Shown here: piece by piece, positions 7,023-15,093 of the stretch
How positions within the stretch are numbered: position 1 is the first letter of the stretch
Layout of the letters: each line of letters begins with the position of its first letter
The notes under the pieces: model-generated
What the model saw: the letters and a program-made list of their open reading frames with translations, nothing else
Databases searched by the model: none
What the model was told of the DNA's origin: nothing
Made by a program: the position numbers and the translations under genes
NCBI RefSeq assembly: GCF_001889065.1
Contig: NZ_LWHB01000020.1
Coordinates: 1 to 23,958, forward strand
Direction of reading: 5' to 3'
DNA from: Suttonella ornithocola
GTDB taxonomy: Bacteria; Pseudomonadota; Gammaproteobacteria; Cardiobacteriales; Cardiobacteriaceae
Length of the DNA stretch: 23,958 nucleotides

Positions 7023-9712
7023 GCCAATTTTCCATGACAATGTTTGAACTTTTTACCGCTTCCACATGGGCATAAATCATTGCGTCCAACATTAGCGTAT
7101 TCCTCTAAAGAAACCGCTTCGCCATCTTCATCGCTGCCTTGATAATCAGCGCTGGCTAATTCCTGTTGACGATTTTCTTCTGCTTGTTCTTGTAAAGATT
7201 GCGTTTCTTCCATCGCCACTTCAGGTTGTTGGAAATTAATTTGCGCCATAATACGCACCACTTGGAATTGAATCGCATCTAACAAATCAGAGAACAATTC
7301 AAAGGCTTCTCGCTGATACTCACGTTTAGGATCTTTTTGCGCGCGCGAACGCATCCAAATCGCCTGACGCAACATATCCATCGTTGTGAGATGCCCTTTC
7401 CACTGGTCATCAATCGTTTGCAAAGCAATGAATTTTTCGCCCCAATTCATAACCTCATCGCCAAACTGCTCGCGCTTATGGCGGTCGATTTGCATCAATA
7501 AATCGGTTAAACGCTCGCGAATAGTCGCTTGCGACAAATTAGGGTCTTGCTCAAACCATTCACCATCAATATCCACTTTAATATTGAAATCACCCAGCAA
7601 AGCCGCTTCCAGCCCACGCACATCCCAATTTTGGCGAACCTGATTTTCGGGCAAATATTCTTCTACCAAACGATTGATAACCGTTTCTCGCATTTCATTT
7701 ATCATCTCTGAAATCGTTTCCGCATCCATAATTTGGCTACGCTGATGATAAATGACTTTACGCTGCTCATTGGCAACATCGTCATATTCCAATAAGTTTT
7801 TCCGTGCATCAAAGTTATGTGCTTCTACTTTTCGTTGCGCCCCTTCAATTTGACGAGAAACCATTTTAGATTCAATCGCTTCTTCTTCATTCATTCCAAA
7901 GCGTTGCATCAAGTTTGCCATTTTATCGCCAGCAAAAATCCGAACAAGATTATCGTCTAAGGCAACATAAAAGCGACTTGAACCCGGATCACCCTGACGA
8001 CCACTACGTCCACGAAGCTGATTATCAATACGGCGCGATTCATGACGCTCAGCCCCAATGACGTGCAAACCACCAGCAGCAATCACCGTATCATGACGCT
8101 TCTGCCAATCTTCACGAATTTTTTCTTTTTCTGCCTCTGTTGCTTCTTCGCCTAAAGCCGCTAACTCTGCTTTTAAGTTGCCACCCAAGACAATATCCGT
8201 TCCGCGACCTGCCATATTGGTTGCAATAGTGACTTGTCCGGGCAATCCTGCATTGGCAACAATTTCCGCTTCCCGGGCATGCTGTTTCGCATTAAGTACA
8301 TCATGCTTAACACCAGCTTTGGTTAATAAATCTGATACTAGCTCTGACGTTTCAATAGACGCCGTACCTAATAAAACCGGTTGCCCACGCTGCTGACAAT
8401 CCATCACATCATCCACAATCGCATGATATTTACCGGCTTGCTTTAAGAAAATCAAATCGGTATGGTCAATTCGCGCAATTGGTTTATTCGTTGGAATAAC
8501 AACCGTTTCTAATCCATAAATATCTTGGAACTCAAATGCTTCTGTATCAGCGGTTCCCGTCATTCCCGCTAATTTGTCATACATACGGAAAAAGTTCTGG
8601 TAAGTAATAGAAGCCAAGGTTTGCGTTTCTTGCTTAATGCTAACGCCTTCCTTAATTTCAATCGCTTGGTGCAAGCCATCTGACCAACGACGCCCTTCCA
8701 TCGTCCGTCCAGTAAATTCATCCACAATAATGACTTCATCATTGCGAACGATATAATCAACATTATTATGAAAGAGATAATGCGCACGCAAGCAAGCATT
8801 CAAATGATGAAAAATACCGATATTTTTCGGATCATATAAACTTTCACCTTCTGCTAACAAACCATTTTCACGAAGCAATTCTTCAACATGCTCATGCCCA
8901 CTTTCTGTTAATCCAGCCTGCTTACTTTTCTCATCAATCGAAAAATCCCCCGGACCATCTTCTTCTACTTGTGGGGATAACTGTGGAACCAAATCATTTA
9001 AAATACGGTATAAATCCGTATTCATATCTGCCGCACCTGAAATAATCAGTGGTGTACGCGCCTCATCAATCAGAATAGAATCAACTTCGTCAATAATGGC
9101 GTAATTTAATTCTCGTTGCAGGCGGTCTTCTGGTGAAATTGCCATATTTGTGCGCAAATAATCAAATCCAAACTCATTATTAGTTCCATAGGTAATATCT
9201 GCACGATACGCTGCTTGTTTTTCAGCTGGACTCATACCAGACACAATAATGCCTGTACTCATTCCTAAAAAGGCGTATAAACGGCCTAATTCCTCACCAT
9301 CACGACGGGCTAAATAATCGTTAACGGTAATCACATGAACCCCATGCCCGCTTAAGGCATTGAGATAAACCGCTAACGTGGCGACTAAAGTTTTACCTTC
9401 ACCGGTACGCATTTCAGCAATTTTGCCCATATGCAACACCATTCCACCAATGAGCTGCACATCATAATGACGCATTCCTAATACTCGCTTAGCCGCTTCT
9501 CGCACCACTGCGAATGCTTCTACCAATAAATCATCCAATGACTCTTTTCCTAAACGCGCTTTAAACTCATCTGTTTTAGCACGCAGCGCCTCGTCATCTA
9601 GCGCTTCCATCTCCGGCTCAAGAGCATTGATTTTTTGAACATTTTTAGAAAGCTGTTTGATAATACGGTCATTACGCGAGCCAAAAAGTTTCGTTGCGAG
9701 CGAACCTAGCAT
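7019..9712 (-). CDS. secA: Preprotein translocase ATPase SecA
   Basis: SecA is the ATP-driven motor pushing unfolded preproteins through SecYEG. From the start at 9712 the protein is 897 aa, close to the usual length. That start (MLGSLATKLFGSRNDR) is supported by an AGGAAA ribosome-binding site 8 bp upstream and by the family N-terminus; the frame is open 39 bp more. Walker A MRTGEGKT is near residues 100-110, Walker B-like IIDEVDSILIDEAR follows, and TNMAGRGTDIVLGG is the second nucleotide-binding-fold motif. The C-terminus has the zinc-binding CxCx8CH motif, with Cys881, Cys883, Cys892 and His893, used for SecB and lipid contacts. dciA is divergent upstream. No secM-like leader gene precedes it. 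Confidence 0.97.
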   Translation of the reverse strand: MLGSLATKLFGSRNDRIIKQLSKNVQKINALEPEMEALDDEALRAKTDEFKARLGKESLDDLLVEAFAVVREAAKRVLGMRHYDVQLIGGMVLHMGKIAEMRTGEGKTLVATLAVYLNALSGHGVHVITVNDYLARRDGEELGRLYAFLGMSTGIIVSGMSPAEKQAAYRADITYGTNNEFGFDYLRTNMAISPEDRLQRELNYAIIDEVDSILIDEARTPLIISGAADMNTDLYRILNDLVPQLSPQVEEDGPGDFSIDEKSKQAGLTESGHEHVEELLRENGLLAEGESLYDPKNIGIFHHLNACLRAHYLFHNNVDYIVRNDEVIIVDEFTGRTMEGRRWSDGLHQAIEIKEGVSIKQETQTLASITYQNFFRMYDKLAGMTGTADTEAFEFQDIYGLETVVIPTNKPIARIDHTDLIFLKQAGKYHAIVDDVMDCQQRGQPVLLGTASIETSELVSDLLTKAGVKHDVLNAKQHAREAEIVANAGLPGQVTIATNMAGRGTDIVLGGNLKAELAALGEEATEAEKEKIREDWQKRHDTVIAAGGLHVIGAERHESRRIDNQLRGRSGRQGDPGSSRFYVALDDNLVRIFAGDKMANLMQRFGMNEEEAIESKMVSRQIEGAQRKVEAHNFDARKNLLEYDDVANEQRKVIYHQRSQIMDAETISEMINEMRETVINRLVEEYLPENQVRQNWDVRGLEAALLGDFNIKVDIDGEWFEQDPNLSQATIRERLTDLLMQIDRHKREQFGDEVMNWGEKFIALQTIDDQWKGHLTTMDMLRQAIWMRSRAQKDPKREYQREAFELFSDLLDAIQFQVVRIMAQINFQQPEVAMEETQSLQEQAEENRQQELASADYQGSDEDGEAVSLEEYANVGRNDLCPCGSGKKFKHCHGKLA

Positions 9713-9790
9713 AGTTATATTTCCTGTCTTAAAATAGAGCATCCCCATCAAGGGAAAATTATCGGCGCATCATAACGCAAAAGTCCTCTT

Positions 9791-9819
9791 CTGACACACC
9801 ATCGCCGATGAAATATGGC
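9791..9819 (+). promoter_or_regulatory. Possible dciA promoter
   Basis: CTGACA (9791-9796, five of six -35 consensus bases) lies 17 bp before TATGGC (9814-9819, three of six -10 bases), about 28 bp in front of the dciA ATG. The -10 box is poor. No equally good pair was found for secA on the opposite strand in this 135-bp divergent gap. Confidence 0.3.
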
Positions 9820-9847
9820 TTTTTTTTAAGAATTCAAGGGAAATTTA

Positions 9848-10273
9848 ATGCCTTCCTCATCCAATGTTTTTCAAACGCCAGAGCAACTAGCGGAAAAAAT
9901 TTTTCTACGTTGTGTAGGGGAAAAGCCAGAATTTCAATTACATCAGCGCTATCAATCGATTCTTATGCACCATTTGCCTAAAAGCTGGCGACATCGGGTT
10001 TTATTCCAAAATGTTAGCAACGGCATATGGACGCTCAGTGTTGCTGATAACGCACAAGCCTTTCAGCTCCGCTTTATGTTGCCAGAAATTAGTCAAGCAT
10101 TAGCAGAGCATCTGCCCAATCCCCCCAAACTAAAAGTCCAAGCCAATCCAGCACTTTGGAAACACCTTCCCAAGCCTAGCGTGACTCCTAACAGCATTCA
10201 CGCTCGCGAGATTAGTCAAGAAAAAGCCTTGGCGACCATTGATGAATGCCTAAACTATTTTAAAATGCGTTAA
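9848..10273 (+). CDS. dciA: DciA-like replicative helicase loader (DUF721)
   Basis: DciA proteins load the replicative helicase DnaB at oriC in bacteria that lack DnaC, which is most bacteria. The 141-aa product fits the DUF721 pattern: an N-terminal helical stretch, then LPKSWRHRVLFQNVSNGIWTLSVADNAQAFQLRFMLPEI, the strand-rich core with the conserved L-x-V-x-D-x-x-A and QLRF segments. The C-terminal tail is basic and poorly conserved. The start has an AAGGGA ribosome-binding site 6 bp upstream. Its position divergent from secA matches the arrangement of DUF721 genes in several gammaproteobacteria. Sequence similarity in this family is low, so the functional call is moderately confident. Confidence 0.75.
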   Translation: MPSSSNVFQTPEQLAEKIFLRCVGEKPEFQLHQRYQSILMHHLPKSWRHRVLFQNVSNGIWTLSVADNAQAFQLRFMLPEISQALAEHLPNPPKLKVQANPALWKHLPKPSVTPNSIHAREISQEKALATIDECLNYFKMR

Positions 10274-10323
10274 TACTTTCCTAACCCTTTCCATCTTAAG
10301 CTCCTTACGGCACCTTAAAAAGG

Positions 10324-10329
10324 TATAAT
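10324..10329 (+). promoter_or_regulatory. Isolated TATAAT in the uvrA leader
   Basis: A perfect -10 hexamer lies 68 bp upstream of the uvrA ATG and partly inside a small dyad ACCTT-AAA-AAGGT (10313-10325). No recognisable -35 sits at 16-18 bp. No LexA operator (CTGT, eight bases, ACAG) is visible between dciA and uvrA, so SOS control is not supported by the sequence. Confidence 0.35.
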
Positions 10330-10396
10330 CTTTCACGCTTTAGCCCCTGCCAAGTCAGTGATAAAATAAATAGTTTTCTTAAACGAAGCAATATTT

Positions 10397-13219
10397 ATGG
10401 ATACCATTTCCATTCGAGGCGCGCGCACCCATAATCTTAAAAATATCGATTTGGACTTACCACGCGATAAAATGATTGTCATTACTGGACTATCTGGTTC
10501 CGGAAAATCCTCTTTAGCTTTTGATACCATCTACGCCGAAGGACAACGTCGCTATGTAGAGTCTCTCTCTGCTTATGCACGACAGTTCCTTTCCATGATG
10601 GATAAACCAGATGTTGACCATATCGAAGGACTCTCGCCAGCCATTTCCATTGAGCAAAAATCCACTTCTCATAATCCCCGCTCAACCGTCGGCACCATTA
10701 CCGAAGTACATGATTATTTGCGTTTACTATTTGCGCGTGTAGGCGTACCACATTGTCCGCATCACGGCATTGCCCTCAATGCGCAAACCATCTCACAAAT
10801 GGTTGACCAAATTCTTGCGTTACCAGAAGGTAGCAAAATGATGCTAATTGCACCACTGGTTCAAGGACGAAAAGGCGAACACGTTGAGCTTTTCAAAGAC
10901 ATCCGTCAGCAAGGTTTTGTTCGCGTACGCATTGATGGCGAAATCTATGAAATTGATGCCTTACCCGCAATTGATGGCAAAAGAAATCATGATATTGGCG
11001 TGGTCGTTGATCGTTTTGTCGTCAAACCTGGTATAGAACAGCGTTTAGCCGAATCCTTAGAAACCGTTTTAGAACTTTCCGACGGCATTGCTCAACTGAT
11101 TTCCATGTCGGAAGAGCAGCCGCTAGAACGGACTTTTTCCGCAAAATATGCCTGCCCTGAATGCGGATGGTCACTAAAAGAACTAGAGCCGCGGATGTTC
11201 TCCTTCAATAACCCTCATGGTGCTTGTCCTGAGTGCGATGGCTTAGGCGTAAACGTGTTTATTGACCCGCAAAAAGTGGTGGCACATCCCGAATTATCCA
11301 TTGCAGGTGGTGCTGTGCGCGGTTGGGACAGACGAACCCCTTACTTCTACCCACAAATGGAAGCGCTCGCAGCACACTACCATTTTGATTTAGAAACCCC
11401 TTTTGGCGAACTTCCTGAAAAAATCAAAAAAATTATTCTATACGGCAGTGGTAAAGAAAAAATCGTATTACCCTCCATTGGACGCTACGGTAGCAAAACC
11501 GCACGCGAAAGCACATGGGAAGGCGTAATTACCTCAATGAACCGCCGTTATCATGAAACCGATAAAAGCAACGTCCGCGATGAAATTGCGCAATTCCTCA
11601 ATAACCGTGAATGCCCCAGTTGTCATGGTGGAAGGCTTAACGAAGCCGCACGCAATGTTTTCATTGAAGACATCACCTTACCCGAAGTCAACCGCCTATC
11701 CATTGGCGATGCCGAACAGTGGGCAAAATCCCTAACTCTTAGTGGCGCACGAGGTGAAATTGCCGCTAAAATTTTAAAAGAAATTCAGGATCGTTTAGGA
11801 TTTTTAGTGAATGTTGGGCTAAACTACCTCACCCTCTCTCGTAGCGCAGAAACCTTATCCGGCGGAGAAGCGCAGCGGATTCGATTAGCCAGCCAGATTG
11901 GTGCGGGATTAGTTGGCGTCATGTACGTCTTAGACGAACCCTCAATTGGACTGCATCAACGTGATAACGACCGTTTATTACAATCCCTGTTACGCTTACG
12001 CGACTTAGGCAACACCATTATCGTCGTTGAACACGATGAAGATGCGATTCGTGCCGCAGATTACGTCATTGATATTGGACCTGGTGCGGGTATTCATGGT
12101 GGCGAAATCATGGCAAAAGGTACCCCCGCACAAATTGCTAAAGCCAAAGACTCGCTAACCGGTAAATACCTTTCTGGACGAGAAAAAATTGCCATTCCTG
12201 AAACCCGTACTCCCTTTGATAAAAAACAAGTCATTCATCTAAAAGGTGCGCACGGGCATAACCTCAAACACGTTGACCTCACTCTACCTGTTGGACTTTT
12301 TACCTGTATTACAGGCGTTTCAGGTAGCGGAAAATCCACCCTTATCAACGAAACCTTTTACAAAGCCGTTGCCCGTCAACTCAATCGCGCAACTGATGAC
12401 CCTGCACCTTTCCATAGCATTGATGGCTTAGAACAGTTCGATAAAGTCGTTAATATCGACCAAAGTCCAATCGGGCGAACACCACGCTCCAATCCGGCAA
12501 CCTATACCGGCATTTTTACTGGCATTCGTGAGCTCTTTGCAGGCACACAGGAAGCACGCGCACGTGGCTATCAACCGGGACGCTTCTCCTTTAACGTCAA
12601 AGGTGGACGTTGCGAAGCTTGCCAAGGTGATGGCGTTATCAAAGTTGAGATGCACTTCTTACCTGATGTCTTTGTCGCTTGTGATGTTTGTGGGGGCAAA
12701 CGCTATAACCGTGAAACCCTTGATATCACATATAAAGGTAAAAATATTCACGAAGTCTTATCAATGACCGTTGTTGAGGCGTATGACTTCTTTGAAAACA
12801 TTCCCGCGCTTAAACGCAAACTCCAAACCCTATTAGATGTTGGGCTTTCCTACATTAGCTTAGGACAAAATGCCGTTACCCTCTCCGGCGGCGAAGCACA
12901 GCGGATTAAACTCTCCAGAGAACTCTCCAAACGCGACACAGGGCGAACCCTTTACGTTTTAGACGAACCCACGACAGGACTTCATTTTCACGACGTCAAA
13001 CAGCTTTTACAGGTACTGCATCGGCTCCGCGATGGCGGTAATACCGTGGTCGTTATTGAGCATAATTTAGATGTGATTAAAACCGCAGACTGGATTATTG
13101 ATTTAGGACCTGAAGGCGGTAGTGGTGGCGGAGAAATTATCGCGGTTGGCACACCAGAACAAGTCGCAGATAACCCTGCAAGCCATACCGGAAAATTCTT
13201 AAAACCGCTTTTATCGTAA
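10397..13219 (+). CDS. uvrA: UvrABC excinuclease subunit A
   Basis: UvrA is the damage-sensing ATPase of nucleotide excision repair; a dimer scans DNA and hands lesions to UvrB. The 940-aa protein has exactly the family length. Two ABC modules are present: Walker A GLSGSGKSS at residues 31-39 with signature LSGGEAQRIRLASQIGAGL from residue 487, and Walker A GVSGSGKST at 640-648 with signature LSGGEAQRIKLSREL from residue 829. Zinc-binding cysteine pairs are CPEC at 253 with its partner CPEC in the first insertion, and CEAC at 739 paired with CDVC. The ribosome-binding site before the ATG is weak. The gene is monocistronic, with dciA 123 bp upstream and a run of repeats immediately downstream. 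Confidence 0.98.
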   Translation: MDTISIRGARTHNLKNIDLDLPRDKMIVITGLSGSGKSSLAFDTIYAEGQRRYVESLSAYARQFLSMMDKPDVDHIEGLSPAISIEQKSTSHNPRSTVGTITEVHDYLRLLFARVGVPHCPHHGIALNAQTISQMVDQILALPEGSKMMLIAPLVQGRKGEHVELFKDIRQQGFVRVRIDGEIYEIDALPAIDGKRNHDIGVVVDRFVVKPGIEQRLAESLETVLELSDGIAQLISMSEEQPLERTFSAKYACPECGWSLKELEPRMFSFNNPHGACPECDGLGVNVFIDPQKVVAHPELSIAGGAVRGWDRRTPYFYPQMEALAAHYHFDLETPFGELPEKIKKIILYGSGKEKIVLPSIGRYGSKTARESTWEGVITSMNRRYHETDKSNVRDEIAQFLNNRECPSCHGGRLNEAARNVFIEDITLPEVNRLSIGDAEQWAKSLTLSGARGEIAAKILKEIQDRLGFLVNVGLNYLTLSRSAETLSGGEAQRIRLASQIGAGLVGVMYVLDEPSIGLHQRDNDRLLQSLLRLRDLGNTIIVVEHDEDAIRAADYVIDIGPGAGIHGGEIMAKGTPAQIAKAKDSLTGKYLSGREKIAIPETRTPFDKKQVIHLKGAHGHNLKHVDLTLPVGLFTCITGVSGSGKSTLINETFYKAVARQLNRATDDPAPFHSIDGLEQFDKVVNIDQSPIGRTPRSNPATYTGIFTGIRELFAGTQEARARGYQPGRFSFNVKGGRCEACQGDGVIKVEMHFLPDVFVACDVCGGKRYNRETLDITYKGKNIHEVLSMTVVEAYDFFENIPALKRKLQTLLDVGLSYISLGQNAVTLSGGEAQRIKLSRELSKRDTGRTLYVLDEPTTGLHFHDVKQLLQVLHRLRDGGNTVVVIEHNLDVIKTADWIIDLGPEGGSGGGEIIAVGTPEQVADNPASHTGKFLKPLLS

Positions 13220-13246
13220 GCGCTTTTCTCATATCAAAGCCCTATC

Positions 13247-13343
13247 TATAGTGCGATCAGCTAAAAAACAAAACATCCTATAGCCCTTATCTAGCCATTC
13301 TGGCGGTAGATAACGTTCTGTTTTTTTAGCTGATTTGACTATA
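13247..13343 (+). repeat. Family B inverted-repeat element, complete copy
   Basis: This is a 97-bp element with about 24-bp imperfect terminal inverted repeats that read TATAGTGCGATCAGCT inward from the left and TATAGTCAAATCAGCT inward from the right, each followed by an A run. The interior contains a secondary stem TTATCTA and TAGATAA around GCC and GGC. Half copies occur at 107-132 and 20611-20637. It begins 28 bp after the uvrA stop and might also end uvrA transcription. Confidence 0.75.
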
Positions 13344-13364
13344 ACTATGATAGGCGTTGTTTTA

Positions 13365-13474
13365 TATAGCTAAATGCCTCTAACTCGCATCCGGTGTTAG
13401 CTCATTTTGCCGTACTGAGGTTGGCTATCTGTGGTTCGTCAGCTTGTATCAAGCTAAACCCATTCAGCTACATA
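13365..13474 (+). repeat. Family C repeat, full copy
   Basis: The first 69 bp match the minus strand of 1-69. The element begins TATAGCTAAATG, and its end, read inward on the other strand, is TATGTAGCTGAATG, giving imperfect terminal inverted repeats. Near the right end is a perfect small stem, AGCTTG-TAT-CAAGCT (13441-13455). The last four bases, CATA, coincide with the start of the adjacent family A element. It contains no ORF. Confidence 0.65.
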
Positions 13475-13578
13475 GCCCTAAGTTCCCAAAAAATGCATAC
13501 AACGTTAACTCAATATCCACTTTGAGAATAGCATCCTATCTACAAGTACGGTATGTATTTTTTGGGACTCCTACTATA
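13471..13578 (-). repeat. Family A inverted-repeat element, copy 2
   Basis: This copy is about 108 bp, oriented opposite to copy 1, with its TATAGTAGGAGTCCC end at 13578. It contains the core CCCAAAAAATGCATAC and its near-complement GTATGTATTTTTTGGG. The interior (CGTTAACTCAATATCCAC) is nearly identical to copy 4. It abuts the family C element on its left. Confidence 0.85.
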
Positions 13579-13602
13579 ATAATTTTATCTATTAAAATTT
13601 TG

Positions 13603-13730
13603 GGTAGTGGTTTGCAAAGTATGCTGAGTAATTTCTGTAAACAAATATCAATCCAATATATTGAAATTTAATATTTTATTATTATTGAAATTATTAAGTC
13701 ATAGTCCAGCATACTTTACAAACCACTACC
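13603..13730. mobile_element. Family D MITE-like element with 8-bp target duplication
   Basis: This 128-bp element has 24-bp terminal inverted repeats starting GGTAGTGGTTTG and ending AAGTATGCTG on each inward reading, with one mismatch between arms. The same 8 bases, AAATTTTG, flank it at 13595-13602 and 13731-13738, which is a perfect target-site duplication. The roughly 80-bp interior is AT-rich and non-coding, so this is a non-autonomous element moved by a transposase encoded elsewhere. An 8-bp duplication is known for IS1595/IS1016-type elements among others; assignment to that family is inference. Confidence 0.8.
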
Positions 13731-14091
13731 AAATTTTGAATAAAAATAATTACATTCTATTGATAAGAACTGATAAACTCTACATAATTACAGCAATATA
13801 TGGATATAAAATAAAATATTGTGCTAGAAAAATGATAATAAAACTATACTTATAGTAGAGAGTTTAATATTATATTTTTTATAAATAGCAATAATAAAAT
13901 TAGTATTTTTCTAAAAAAATGAATAAATCCTTGACTGATATATCTAGTTAGTAGTAATGTCAATATAAATTTTTCAGCTATCTAATTTTCTGCATAATTT
14001 TTATAGAATACAGTAATAGCATACTCATCAATCCGATATCAAAACTTTAAAAATCATAAATAATATCAATCCAATAAATAAAGGAGTCAAT
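13731..14091 (+). other. AT-rich leader of the binding-protein gene
   Basis: There is no gene here; the composition is extremely AT-rich compared with uvrA. A possible promoter is TTGACT (13931-13936), 16 bp before AGTAAT (13953-13958). That would leave a leader of about 125 nt. A strong AAAGGAGT ribosome-binding site lies just before the ATG at 14092. A 14-bp motif ATATCAATCCAATA at 14063-14076 also occurs inside element D (13645-13658). Confidence 0.4.
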
Positions 14092-14868
14092 ATGTTCAAT
14101 TCATTTAAAACGATTTTACCTATTTGTCTAACATTGATATTGAGTTCATCTGCCTTTGCTGATAATGAAACCTATACTGTTGGTACTATTCGTGTCTTTC
14201 CTCCCTTTACTCGCACTAATGAAGTAGGAATTCCAGAAGGATTTGATATCGATTTAATCAATGCTATTGCGGCTAAAGAGAATTTTAATGTGAACTTTAA
14301 AGTTCAACTCTGGAGAGGGTTATTGGAAAAATTGAATACTGGTGACGTTGATATTGTTGCTACCGCCGTAGTTATTACGCCAGAAAGACAAGAAAAATAT
14401 GATTTTAGTCATCCTTATTTAGACACTGGGTGGATGGCTGTTTTAAAAGAAAACAATCAAGGACAGCAATATCAAACATTCGAAGAAGCTATTGCAAACT
14501 CAAATAATTTTGTTACTGAAACAGATGGTGCCGGTGAAAAAGAAGTTAAAAACATTATTGCTGAAAAAAGTAATGGAAAACTAAAAACCGTCAACTCTAC
14601 TTATTTAGGTATTAAAGATATTGCCACATCGCAATCGGATATATCATACGATATTTCACGTGTACTACAATATTATGTTTATACAGAACAAATGAATAAA
14701 CGTTACAATCTTTATGGACTAGTAAATCCTAATGCCAAAAAAGATCATTTCGGTTTTGTCGTAAAAAAAGGGCGTAAAGATTTATTAGAAAAACTAAATA
14801 GAGGACTTAAAACTGTACATTATGACGGCACTTATGACAATATTTATAAAAAATGGTTTAAAGAATAA
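14092..14868 (+). CDS. Periplasmic amino-acid-type ABC transporter substrate-binding protein
   Basis: The 258-aa protein is a family 3 solute-binding protein (SBP_bac_3 fold), which captures polar amino acids or related ligands in the periplasm. A Sec signal peptide covers residues 1-23, with a hydrophobic core ILPICLTLILSSS and a likely cleavage after AFA23. The mature part has the family's YTVGTIRVFPPFT start, GFDIDLINAIAAK, NTGDVDIVA and the ITPERQEKYDFSHPY segment whose Arg normally holds the ligand carboxylate. It ends YDGTYDNIYKKWF, as usual for the family. The ligand cannot be deduced. No permease or ATPase gene is adjacent, so it is an orphan. Repeat copies A2 and A3 bracket it, and its flanks are very AT-rich, which suggests acquisition or rearrangement. 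A strong AAAGGAGT site supports the start. Confidence 0.85.
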   Translation: MFNSFKTILPICLTLILSSSAFADNETYTVGTIRVFPPFTRTNEVGIPEGFDIDLINAIAAKENFNVNFKVQLWRGLLEKLNTGDVDIVATAVVITPERQEKYDFSHPYLDTGWMAVLKENNQGQQYQTFEEAIANSNNFVTETDGAGEKEVKNIIAEKSNGKLKTVNSTYLGIKDIATSQSDISYDISRVLQYYVYTEQMNKRYNLYGLVNPNAKKDHFGFVVKKGRKDLLEKLNRGLKTVHYDGTYDNIYKKWFKE

Positions 14869-14950
14869 AATAGCATTATTCATAATAACGTATATTAAAT
14901 AATTTTTTTACAAATACTGTTTAACTTTAACGGTTATTTGTAATTAAATA

Positions 14951-15040
14951 TATAGTAGGGTTCCCGAAAAACGCATACCTTATCTGAAGATAGGAGGATG
15001 CTAGTTAACGTTTTATGCATTTTTTGGGAAGTTGGTTATA
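14951..15040 (+). repeat. Family A inverted-repeat element, copy 3 (shorter)
   Basis: This 90-bp copy is in the same orientation as copy 1: it starts TATAGTAGGGTTCCC and ends TTTTTTGGGAAGTTGGTTATA. The left core is diverged (CCCGAAAAACGCATAC) and about 15-18 interior bases are missing relative to the other copies. The 80 bp before it, after the binding-protein gene, hold only a hairpin-forming dyad (14910-14922 with 14929-14941) without a T tract on either strand. Confidence 0.8.
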
Positions 15041-15051
15041 TTTAATAAGAC

Positions 15052-15084
15052 TCTAGACTAGCAGTAACAACCGGTTAGTCTAGA
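15052..15084 (-). terminator. Inverted repeat after the MFS gene, possible terminator
   Basis: TCTAGACTA (15052-15060) and TAGTCTAGA (15076-15084) form a perfect 9-bp stem around a 15-nt loop, 10 bp beyond the MFS stop codon. On the minus strand it is followed by GTCTTATTAAATAT, which is only moderately T-rich. It may end transcription of the MFS gene. CTAG-rich stems can also be protein-binding dyads, so the call is uncertain. Confidence 0.4.
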
Positions 15085-15093
15085 AATATACAT

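Noticed and set aside
10274..10396. LexA box for uvrA
   Set aside because: No CTGT-N8-ACAG or close variant was found between dciA and uvrA.
13444..13855. Open frames of 75 and 64 codons in the repeat region
   Set aside because: They run through repeat elements A and D and AT-rich DNA, with no ribosome-binding sites or protein-like composition.
13645..14076. 14-bp direct repeat ATATCAATCCAATA inside element D and before the binding-protein gene
   Set aside because: Two copies of an AT-rich 14-mer over 430 bp in very AT-rich DNA are not strong evidence for a site; mentioned only as a note.
14910..14941. Dyad after the binding-protein gene as a terminator
   Set aside because: The stem has a bulge, and neither strand has a T tract after it.
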